Assembly: GCA_003118195.1 (NCBI GenBank)
Contig: BEXV01000310.1
Span: 139,648-203,647 of the forward strand
DNA length: 64,000 nucleotides
Direction of reading: 5' to 3'
Origin: Hemicentrotus pulcherrimus
Taxonomy: Eukaryota; Echinodermata; Echinoidea; Camarodonta; Strongylocentrotidae
Below are positions 50,386 to 60,450 of the stretch, piece after piece. Made by a program: the position numbers and the translations under genes. Under the pieces are notes generated by a model. It saw nothing but the letters and a program-made list of their open reading frames with translations. It was not told the origin of the DNA and ran no database searches. Numbering within the stretch: the first letter of the stretch is position 1; each line of letters begins with the position of its first letter.

Positions 50386-51125
50386 TTGCTGTGTGAACAC
50401 CTGTCTCTCGATTCATCATGTTTCCCCCATCTCTCAACTGATATGAAACTTCCAGGTTCTTTTACCTCACATGAACTTCAGTCTCAGAAGAGGGGGGGGG
50501 GGGCACAAGAGCCGTTCACACACATGCTCTTAAATACACAACCTTAGTTGGATACTATTAGTGTGAACATCCATTTCTTGATTGGTCATTTTCTCATCTT
50601 CTATCCATACTGATCAATGGGCAGTCATGACTTCTCAAGACCAATTCACACAGATGCCCTTAGCCACAATAACTTGGTCCAAGATTTATAGTGTGAACAT
50701 CTCTTTCTTGATTCATTACACTCCCATCTCACCTCCTATCGCTCATGAACATCAGGCAGGCATGATTCCAAATGAACCCATTCACACCAACACCTTAAGC
50801 TGCCAAATTCACTGGATGTTTCATAAGAGTGTGAAAGTTCATTTCTTAATTCATTGTGATCCAATATCATCTCCTATCCCCCATGAACATCGGGCAGTCA
50901 TGTTTCCAAATAAACCCATTCACACCAACACCTAAGCTGCAAAACTTCACTGGACGTGTAACAGTGTGAACATCCATTTCTTGATTCATTGTGATCCCAT
51001 TTCATCTCCCATTCCTCATCAACATCATGAACCCATTCACACCAACACTTTAAGCCGCCAAACTTCACTGGACATTAAAGAGTGTGAACGTCCATTTCTC
51101 GATTCATCATGATCCCCATCAGCAT
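50386..51125 (+). repeat. Degenerate tandem array of about 120-140 bp units with AGTGTGAACATCC
   Basis: About six units carry (A/T)GTGTGAACATCCATTTCT, then TGATTCATTGTGATCC or close relatives, at about 50390, 50560, 50691, 50830, 50963 and 51081. Each is followed by a CCCATTCACACCAACACC-like phrase. Spacing is irregular and divergence substantial. Confidence 0.8.
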
Positions 51126-53580
51126 CTCATCTCCTATCCCTTGGAGCGCAAATGGCACTCTCTTGATACAGTCTCCGCTTCCCCAGACCTGACATCTCTC
51201 TCCCTACATCATCCCAACCCACCACATACCTCAAGCTTCTCTACTTCCAGAAATGACTACCCTTCATCTCCAATCAAACTCCTTTCTTGCCCCATTATGT
51301 GGTCGTTCTAATCGGCTTGCCTACGCTATCCTCAACCCATTATAGCTACGGAGACAGGATCTTCTTCTCAGAATGTCTTTTATGTTACCCCTGATATTTA
51401 AATCATCCTAAGATGGCGGTAAACTCAGATGGAAGTGTCTTTTATCCTTCATCACTCTCACCTATTTTTCTCTGACTGGATTGGAAAACGCTGGCATTTT
51501 CAGAGTCTTTCCTCAGGCTTAACCCACCTTAATTTCTAAGGTAATCACATTGCTGTTCTCCCAGGAACATAAATATGCATCAAAGAATTCAGTTCACCTC
51601 ACCTCCTGTTCAATGACATTGAATCGAAGAACAGTCAAAAGCATATTAAACTTCAGAGTTCAGACCCACCCTTTTTGGTTATCATATCACAGAGATGGAA
51701 ATGAATTGGCCTTCATCCCGAACTAGGAAACTCATTCATCAAACTTATACTTCGCTACAGAGAAGAGAGAGAAAAAAAAGGGAGAAATTTCTTTGCATTT
51801 CTCACCAAGTTTAATACATGAATGCGTCAGCCTCGAGATCTACATTTCTATATTCAGGACAACCATCCATCCTTTACCACTGATCTGAATATCAGGACAA
51901 GAACCCTTTCGCACTGCAAAGATTAAATCACTTCAAAAGTGGGACCTGTATGTTTAAGGCGACTTTGTGGTGTTTTAAAACATGAATTGTGGGCCTACAA
52001 GAGAAATCTATCCATGAACATTAGGGTTAGTGTGAACACCCCCTATGCAATGCCAGATAACACAAAAACATCCCAAATGTCAAAATCAGCATTGGAAATG
52101 ATGATCCTTAGCCACCAGATAAAGACTTTGCATTATTCTTGGCCTATAATCCTGCATAAACCGCAAGTCAGACAACAGGGATTAAAATGATGGGAATGCG
52201 CCTCCGAGATGAAGATTTCCTCATCTTTCCTCTTTTTTTTTTTTTACTCCTGCATCTCTTTACTCTTCCATTGGAGACTCTGCTGAAGTGATGGGTGAAG
52301 ATGCATCACGAGCACTCTCGTCACTGATAGAAGGGACAGGCTTGTCCCTGGAAAGAGGCAGGCTTTCATCTGAAATCCATGTATAAGAGACAGGCTTTCA
52401 TCTGAAATCCATGTAATCATTCTTTTGATCCCCTCACAATGCTGGGATGAGCTAAGTTTTCTATAAGAGTCTCTTAATTGGTTTCTATTATCTTTGGTAG
52501 ATGTATTTTCTCTCCTCTTCCCTTCCTTCCCTAAAATAGGATCTAACAGTGATATATTGAATTCGCTTGATGTCATTCTCTCTCGATGTCATTTCTCCCT
52601 CCCTACCACTTATCCCTCCTCCCTCCCAATAGAGAAACATGGATGGCTTTCTGTTGTATCCACACTATCATTTGAATAGTCATCCTCTGGAACCCATCTC
52701 ATATCAAGTAAAATAAGATAAATTCCCAAGTGTGAAAGTGGGTATGAAAGGAGACCCATTCTACCTTATGCTATGCCCTTTACCTTCACTTTCTGGGCCA
52801 GTGAATTAGGTCTTATGGCCTATCAACTCTCATCTCTTCGCAATGGTCTATACTCTCGATTCTCAGCCTACGCACACCTGGTCAAACTTACTGATCATTA
52901 CGATCCAAATCACCCAACCCGTAAGAGTGGTTAAAGGCTACATTCATGTAAACCTATATCCTGAGAACTGGTCTACACTGTAAGTCTGGTAATCTCTGCT
53001 TGTCATCATTAGGTCCTTTAGGTATTTTAAAGGGAAATCAAATCATATTTTGTATATTGATCTCTGAAATGTGTCGAAAGGCCATCATAGCATTCACACT
53101 GCATACAAAGTTAATGAATTCATGCACAATGCAAACTTCAGACCAGTAGTCATACAGAAAAATTTGGCTACTGCTATTGAGTATAAGCTACTTGTAGATA
53201 GATAAACCCAGATGCACTACTTTCAATCAAACATTTTACATCCTTGATATTTGGAAACCCACAAAATGTTAATTTTCTGATTTTAGGCATCAAATCCTTC
53301 AATGGAGCTTCCACAAATCCTCATGCCTTTTACACACTGGCACTTTCCCTCACAACGGAATCGGTGCCATTGTTTTGGATGTTGCCATGGGCTACTCCCA
53401 TAACACTCCGATGAAGTTATGAAGGGCATGGGGATCTACACCTAGGGAAGGGCCCCCATCTGTGATATCTGATCAAATGAATGCCCCCAAAATAGAAGAG
53501 GGGGTGAACGAAACTTGCGACAAGATCCAATGGGTCGTGTTGACAGTTGTCGTCAGCTCGTGAGTTTGGTATTTGGGTGT
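51126..53580. other. Intron 1, no gene recognised
   Basis: Contains a 25-bp direct duplication at 52359-52415 and a T-run near 52233-52245. 52015-52055 has a single GTGTGAACACC. No exon signature. Confidence 0.45.
52359..52415 (+). repeat. 25-bp direct duplication, period 32
   Basis: CAGGCTTTCATCTGAAATCC plus ATGTA occurs at 52359 and at 52391. The junction reads TGTATAAGAGACAG. Confidence 0.9.
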
Positions 53581-53589
53581 GAGCCTCTG

Positions 53590-54000
53590 CAAACACCAGC
53601 AGATATCTCTCGGTCAACTATCACTTGTTGTGTTCACATGTAAGATTTAATCCCCAATCTATGTCAATGAAGAGAGATACCTACATGTGCTTTGCAGCTG
53701 ACTATCACTTGCTCTGTTCACATGAGAGATTTAACCCACATTCAGTGGCCAGAATAAAAAGTTACTTATCTGACAGTCAATCGCCATATGTCGTGTTCGC
53801 ACAAGAGATTTAATTCTCAATGAATTTCAATGAAAAACGATACCTTACTCACAGCCAACTTTCACTTGTTGTGTTCAAATGAGAAGTTTAATCTTGGTTC
53901 ATTGGAAATACAACCACAGCCAGATTCCTTCATCGATTTTCACTTGATATGTTCACACAGGAAATTTAATTCTCATATAAACAGATGGAAGGAGAGCAAT
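53590..54000 (+). repeat. Degenerate tandem array of about 80-bp units with TGTTCACATGAGAGATTTAA
   Basis: Five units near 53629, 53716, 53793, 53870 and 53948 share (A/C)TATCACTTG-TGTTCACA-GAGATTTAAT-CTCA-T. Spacing is regular (77-87 bp). Open frames across it come from the repeat. Confidence 0.8.
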
Positions 54001-55904
54001 AATCATTCTAAATTCAATAGATTCTAAATGCATACCAGAATAATTTGATTGCTTACCAAACATTGAAATACGATGAGATACAGATAAAAATACTGATGAA
54101 GGGGGAAAAAAGAGGTTTGATTGAGTAGTGTTTATGTTACGCTATTTATGAAATCCAACAAATGCGCCTTTGAATGTTTTTTTAAACGGATATATGGCGC
54201 CATACAAATGCTGTTCATCGTCATCATCAAATGAGAGAGATCATGAAAGAAATATCAGGAACAAACTTTGCTATTGTGTATTTTTCTATCCATTTTAATA
54301 GTGAACGGCATTACCACATATGGAAAATGGGAACGTTACAAGACATAATAAAGGATGGTTTGAAATCAAGAGATTGTATGTTTGTAAATGTAGAGTCATT
54401 GAGCTTAATGCATGAGAAAGAGATTATAAACGAAAGAGGGTCAACTAAACCTGGCACAGGTGTATCTACATTATCAGTTTACCGATACAAGGAATGCTGA
54501 AGAAGAATAAGTGGGAAAAAAATGGATGATGGTTTGAAAAGGAAAGAAAGGTATTAATTGAGGAGTGTCATCGGCATGGTAATACAGTCTCCTGCTCAGC
54601 TGGAGATGATCAGGGAGGAGGATGAGAAAAATCTGTTGCTTAATTTCCTTCAAATTACCCCACAATGAAATGTATCTAGTGCCCATCTGCCTAGAATTGA
54701 AAGGTGATATTCGGGAAACAGGGAGCGGCGGAGTCGGGCAAAATTACAACGGGATTAAATAAATGGAAAATATGAGTGATCTGTCAACAGCAATAACCGA
54801 CTCTTGATTTTATGAGCTGGATGTCACTGGTGTATGTTATTAAGGAATATTATTGGTGTTTGTAATGAATATGAATCACAAGTCTTCTCTGATTAAACCA
54901 TTGAGACACAAGACGGATCAGTGATCGAACAGGAAGGGGGAACTTGACATGATTTGATGAAAAAAGGTCCAAATGACTACATCTGATCTGCAAGAAATAA
55001 TATGCTTACCGGTAAATTTCACATTTCAAGCAATCTGCAAGGATATACAATGCTATTTAAAATGCCTACTTCATGATACTTGCAAGATTAATCACAAACA
55101 TGTTTTACATTTGTACATCACTTGTTCACATGGATATCATCATCATAGCAATATGAGTAACTCTCAATCTCAAGGCTAAGAAAATAGACACACAATAAGA
55201 GCAAATACTGCCCGAATCTGAAAGGAAAATATTCCACCTAGAGCGCATTTATCAAAGTTAGACCTCTCTATTATTCTAACACACCTGGAGATGGGTGAAG
55301 ATGACACAAAAATTGTCAAGAGGCGCTAATTTGTTTGTTTAAAAATTTGGAAGAAAAATGTTATGAAAGTCAGCGTTCTGGCTAGAGTCAACATTCGGAG
55401 TGGATCGAAAGGTCACGGGGTCGGGTTTGATGTGAAACAAGAAGGTAAAGTTTTCCCAGCATTCTTATTTGGGACGAGAAGAAGAAGAGCTTCTTCCAAA
55501 GTCCCACTTCTCTCCAGTTGTCACTTTTTACACGTAATGTGTGTGTGGGACGTGCAGGGATGTCACAGACAAGCGGTGAGGTTAGGGTGATAGATAATGG
55601 TTACCATGATGTGCTTGATCAGCGTGGAATGGGTTCAGAAAGAGAACAAGTATAGATTTTGATAAGATGGGAGTTTTGTTGATGTCCTCGGTGTATACAT
55701 TATAGGTCAAAGTATGTTCAGCGCATCTTGAATGAGCCATTCTCACTTTACGAATGGAACATAAATGATATGCAAAAATATTTGATAAGTAGGTAGCACA
55801 TTCAAAGATATATGTAGTATTAACTTTTCAACAAGTCAAAGATTCAAACTCATACAAGAATTTTCAAAGCCAACTAAGCGAACATCAGCCCCATCACAAG
55901 TCCA
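54001..55904. other. Intron 1, no gene recognised
   Basis: AT-rich. 54231-54500 (+) has an 89-codon frame without recognisable motifs. Confidence 0.45.
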
Positions 55905-55998
55905 TCATCATGGTCATCTTCATCATTACTATCATCATCATAATCATCACCAACATTATCATCATCATCATAATCATCACCAACATCATCATCAATCT
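55905..55998. repeat. (ATC)n trinucleotide tract
   Basis: Interrupted ATC repeats with CATAATCATCACCAACA units duplicated twice. Confidence 0.93.
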
Positions 55999-56966
55999 AT
56001 ATTACCAACCCTATCAACCGGTGGCATCAAATGAATGTTTATTTACTTTTAAAATTTTATTGAAAATTTTTCATAGAAGGCTCAGGTTTTTATGCTCATT
56101 TTGATTACAATTTCAAAATTAGACCCTCAACGTCAACACGCGACACTTCTTCCACCAGGGGCAGACAGAAGACGAAACGAGCGAACGTAACAAACGATGA
56201 GAAATATTGGGGGAAACACGGACAGGGCCGTTGATTGACAGGCGTTGGTATAGTCTGAAGGTGCTAAAAGGTGTGAAAGGACAAATTGTCCTTCTACTAA
56301 ATGTGTGAAGTCAAGCTCATAATTGTTTGACAGCCTGCATGCCTCCTAAGAAGAACAAATTCAGACCTTTACAGTCGAGGTAGGGTTGTCCATTGATCGA
56401 AGGTGTGTGAGTGTGTGTTTCGAAGAAGAACCATGTGTTGAACGATGGTGGATTGAAAATAAAGTCTGTCTCAAAAAGTTGAAAATAAATAAATAATAAA
56501 AATCTGTTTTACTCTTTTTTTCTTCCAGCTAGACCTCTATTTTCAACAATACATGAACTTTCTAAAAAATTGTGTGTACCGGGGTATGTATATTTGAGGT
56601 AATTTGAGGAAATATTTGAAACTGAGCACATCCTATATTCCCATCAATCTTAAACACTAAATTAACATACACCTCTTAAGGTCACCCACACAAATCAAAC
56701 CACACACTCAAGTCACACATTCAGAGGATGCAACAAAAAAAATCTTTCGAACTTGTCAAAATGGGCAACTTGATCTTTGAAGCACTTATTCGAAAACCGA
56801 ACATAGATGCCATCAAATATAATCCAATATAAAACATGCACATCGAGATGAAAACATGTTTTGCTTGCCAATGTGACAGGCATGGTCAAGAAATAGACAT
56901 CTATAGTTGTTCTTGGGCAACAAGGGCAAGATGATTTTATAGCACCCCGGTATGATAAGATTGTCA
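55999..56966. other. 5' part of intron 1, no gene seen
   Basis: The first kilobase after the signal-peptide donor in the direction of transcription. No additional exon seen. Confidence 0.5.
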
Positions 56967-56972
56967 ACTTAC
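56967..56972 (-). promoter_or_regulatory. 5' splice donor after the signal-peptide exon
   Basis: The minus strand reads GCAT|GTAAGT, a near-ideal donor, one base into a codon (phase 1). It matches the phase of the Ig1 acceptor. Confidence 0.8.
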
Positions 56973-57054
56973 ATGCAGCAGACTGTCCAATGGTGAGAAC
57001 GAGAACCGTGGCCAGCACCACCACTGCAACACAATCTATCCTCCACTGCTCCAT
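56973..57054 (-). CDS. Lar: LAR-type receptor tyrosine phosphatase, first coding exon (signal peptide)
   Basis: This exon encodes the secretory signal peptide that sends the receptor phosphatase to the plasma membrane. Seen: ATG at 57054 with an in-frame TGA two codons upstream, then 27 codons: a short n-region (MEQWRIDC), a hydrophobic core (VAVVVLATVLVLTIG) and a small-residue end (QSAA) suited to signal peptidase. The exon stops one base into the next codon at a strong donor (T|GTAAGT at 56973/56972), which is phase 1. That single T joins the CA at the start of the Ig1 exon (8682) to make serine, giving SAA-S-PPV. Vertebrate PTPRD/F/S place Ig1 in the same position right after the signal peptide. 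The link between exons is inferred from matching phase, strand, order and family architecture; no transcript is visible. A 5' UTR surely precedes the ATG, and its start and any leader exon are unknown. Confidence 0.8.
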
Positions 57055-57271
57055 GATTCAAAGGATTAGATGTATCAGTTCATTGCAGTGTGAAGGCACC
57101 TTGTGTGTTGTGATCACTGAATCAAAGAAAGAAAGAAATAGAACATTATTTTATTATCAAAGTGCTCGTGTGAACACATCCAGATCCACAAGATATGGCA
57201 GTGTGAAATGCACCATGTCTTGTGATCACAGCATGTATGAAAGAAAGAAATGGGGAACATAAATTGTTATT
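57055..57271 (-). other. 5' leader or promoter-proximal DNA of the LAR-type gene
   Basis: Lies directly upstream of the ATG. It contains GTGTGAA-type words (57089, 57170, 57202), two GAAAGAAAGAAA runs and a possible acceptor (TTCAG) about 65 nt before the ATG. I cannot place the transcription start, and no TATA box stands out at a sensible place. Confidence 0.35.
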
Positions 57272-57360
57272 ACAGTCAAACCTGCTTTAGTAACCACCTG
57301 TCTACAACAAGCACATTTTTTGTTTCCCTTGGCCGGTCGCTGTAGACAGGTATGATTGTA
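57272..57360. mobile_element. 89-bp palindromic MITE
   Basis: Left end TACAGTCAAACCTG and right end CAGGTATGATTGTA form a 14-nt terminal inverted repeat with two mismatches. A second inner pair (ACCTGTCTACAAC and GCTGTAGACAGGT) extends the fold. It is flanked by TTAT on both sides, a plausible target duplication. The motif layout is that of a widespread small invertebrate MITE. It lies about 220 bp upstream of the start codon. Confidence 0.75.
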
Positions 57361-59740
57361 TTATAACAATGCTAGTGTGAACAGAACCTGGTGCACGAAA
57401 GAAGTCATCATGAGATGGCAGTGTGAATGCACCTAGTTATCGCTCCATCATAGGAACAAAGAGAAATGATATGGGTCTTTCTTTTCAAAATCCAAATGAG
57501 AACAGAGTTACTGCTGAGTAATAAAAAGCATCATGCATATCAAATTGATTGCATATATCTATAGGCATGTATAGCACAATTTAAAAACCATCTATACAAC
57601 AATGGAATCAATCAATCAATTAAAACATAGTGCTCACAGCAATACTTTAAAGAAACTTTTTATCAGTCAACTTGAGATTGTTTGTATCAACAAGCCAATC
57701 TCATTACCAGTGTAATGAAAAGACAGGGTGAAAAACTGTCAGTGATTATCACTGTGTGAATTGATGCAGACTTTTAAACACTGCATCAAAGGGAGAAGTC
57801 CATGAAATTATTTCAATCACTCCTAAGGATTAGTTTTCCAATAAATAAAAACAAACATAATTCTATAAGTGATTTCATCTCTATCATAGCACGTATGATG
57901 TCCCCTCCTTTAATTGCTTGTAATTATCCATGCACAAGCATGATATACATGTATGACCCTGCAACCTTAATAACACCATGAAATAAACACATTACCTCAA
58001 TGCCAGAAATAATCCCCACTGCAATTCAGTTTACACACACACAAAAAAAAGAACACTAGGCACAAAAAAAGAAAATAAATCACTAGTGCAGATAGTACAA
58101 CGTCGTGTATTATGACAGTTCAATCCCTGAAAGAAGCCCCACAAAATTCCAGACTTCACAGCTTTATCTTTTGCATTCTGTATCCCGTATTTAAGCGTAC
58201 AAAGTCACGGTCATCATTTATTCAGTAGTGTCGTCCGGCACTATAAATGCTATTCAGTGATGTCCGACACCATGGCCGTCTCATGCGAAGATAAATAAGT
58301 AATCCAGGTTAAGTTTCCAATGGTGCGACTGGACGGTCGGAGCAGCAACTCGCAAATGGTGACCCACACCCGATGCGAACGTATATAAAAGGCAGAAATG
58401 GGCACGCAAATGGGTGATGAATTAGGGAGTATAATGCTGAGTGATTATTGTCCTGTCCCGACCGACGACGACGTTAGCAATGCCAGTCAAGTATGAAGGA
58501 TGGTGAAAGGCTTGTAAATAAGGTTATACAAACACATCCAAACAGTCAAATACACTCACTGCACCTCCAAAATATCAACTTTGCCTGCCACAATGCAACA
58601 AACTAGTCTTTCACTTGAGGCTACAACGACAGGATTTTTCCTCTTAAAAATTCGCTAATCAATCACGGCATAGATATGTTTGGAATTCTTCCTCTATTGT
58701 TGATGATTTCTCTTCACCTCTGCACGGTGAATGAAAAATAACGTCCATTGTGTTCTTATTTTTCTTGCTGTTGTTGTACTTTTCACCACCAGGCATTCGG
58801 GTACATGCTAAATAAACAGAGGGGGGAGGAAGAACACTACGAATAGAAAATGGAGTACCAGTCGAAATCATTTGTGGTTTCAAAATGGGATGCAATATTG
58901 TAAATAGCTTGAATGCCTATATTTGGAAGATAATTACCTTTTGGGTTAAATTCTTTTGAAATTGAGATAGAAATACGCATATGATATTGAATCACAACAA
59001 AATAAAAGAAAAAGTACCAGGTTTGAGTTGATACGGTTTCAAAGAAGTCACAACAAACTTGAGTGGGTAAAGTTTGTTCAACTTGCTCGTAAACAACTGT
59101 AATTAACTCTATGCTGCTTCACGTAACACTCATCCCTTGGTTCGATAATTTGTGTGAAAGCCAAAATTATATTTTGCCTGACAGCATAAATCTGTAATTA
59201 AATTTATCTGGTACTGACTACTGAGCAAAAGATTATACAGAAAAACAAAACTAAAAGCAGGAAAACTGGACACAAATTTGATCTATCTGAACTAGAAAAC
59301 CATAATTTTTCTTTTCTCCCACAAACACTAAAACTTCCCAAAGGAGAAAAGAACATGTGGAAAAAAATCAGACTCCTCAAAAATCAAATTGATCAAATTT
59401 GTGGCACAATTTCCATTGATTCTGCTGGAATTTGACCCATTTCTTTCTTTCTTTTTGACAGCTTCCGTCCTATCGCCTGACTGATCAATAGAGCCATAAA
59501 CAAATCAAACCTCCCATCGTCTGAAGACTCACAACCCAGGTTCTCTCCAACTCTCTCTCTAGATACCTTTTAATCAGTATGGCAGGAAAATAAGATGCCA
59601 TCTTGAAAACCTATCTGCCTCTTTCCATGGCACTCAAATTATCAAATATGATCTGATGCACGTAGAGCAATTGGGCCCGGTGAGAAATAGCGCTTTCCTC
59701 CAATTTTCCACAATTTTCCACTTGGGGGAAGACGTGTATC
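57361..59740. other. Upstream DNA, no gene recognised
   Basis: AT-rich. More GTGTGAAC/GTGTGAATGCACC words at 57371-57440 continue the pattern seen next to exon 1. 58230-58480 is GC-richer (CGTCC-, CGACG-type words) and could be promoter-like; that is a guess. No exon seen. Confidence 0.4.
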
Positions 59741-60450
59741 CTGATCTGATGGTTTTTCCACCTGAGTATCTTTACAAGTCCCTAAAGTTATTAGATTGAT
59801 GGAGGCATTCACAACATAAATCTAATTCTAAATGGGAAAATTGTATCCGAATTACCTGTTCTGATCATTTTTCTTCTACCTCAGTGTCTTGTACCATGCT
59901 TGTACAGTCCCACAATTGCATTGAGCGAGGCGTTTACACTACAACTCTAATCCTGTCAAAATTCCCCTGAGTTTCTTTTCTGACCGAATGTCTTTGAGAA
60001 TCCCTCAGGAACCATTTCAGAATTCCATTATAGAATAGTTTCCTTTCCATGTGAATGTCTTATACAGCCCTGCAAATACTTGTATTGGGGTGTTCATACC
60101 AAGAATTTAGTCCTACATGGAGGAATAAAATTCCTCTCCCTGAAAGTTTGCTTCCTAACACCAGAGCATTTTTAAAAGTGCTTAACGTAATGATATATGA
60201 TGGAGGCATTCACATCAGAATACAATCCTATACAAAGAAGTCATATCCCAATTCCTTAATCTGGTTGATTTTAGCAATAGAGCATCTTTACAAGTCCCTG
60301 AAGTAATGGGATTAAAGGTTATCTCCTAAAAATTTGAAACTTTATCTTGTAGGTTTTGGCATATGAACATCTTTACAATTCTCTGATCTTATATGGCACT
60401 GATGGAGGTGTTTATACAAAGAATCTAACCCAATATCAAGTGATCACATT
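59741..60450 (+). repeat. Degenerate tandem array of about 110-bp units (GATGGAGGCATTCACA)
   Basis: Six to seven diverged units share GAGTATCTTTACAAGTCCCT, followed by AAAGT-ATTAGAT and GATGGAGG(C/T)(A/G)TT(C/T)ACA, then AATCTAAT-CTAA. Starts are near 59758, 59880, 59987, 60052, 60160, 60280 and 60363. Confidence 0.75.

Larger units (their letters stand above)
8683..56972 (-). other. Lar: Intron 1 of the LAR-type gene (48,290 nt)
   Basis: This is the interval between the donor GTAAGT at 56972 and the acceptor at 8683. Its 3' end has a pyrimidine-rich run (CTTATTCTCTCACCTTACAG). No exon that would obviously join in phase 1-1 was recognised inside it, so it is read as one large first intron. 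Such introns commonly hold enhancers, which cannot be recognised by eye here. Its repeats and MITEs are listed separately. A small unrecognised exon or a second promoter inside it cannot be excluded. Confidence 0.75.

Noticed and set aside
56713..56972. Extension of the signal-peptide frame past 56973 as a longer exon
   Set aside because: The read-through is AT-rich and unlike LAR, while the GTAAGT donor at 56972 gives the exact phase and junction expected.
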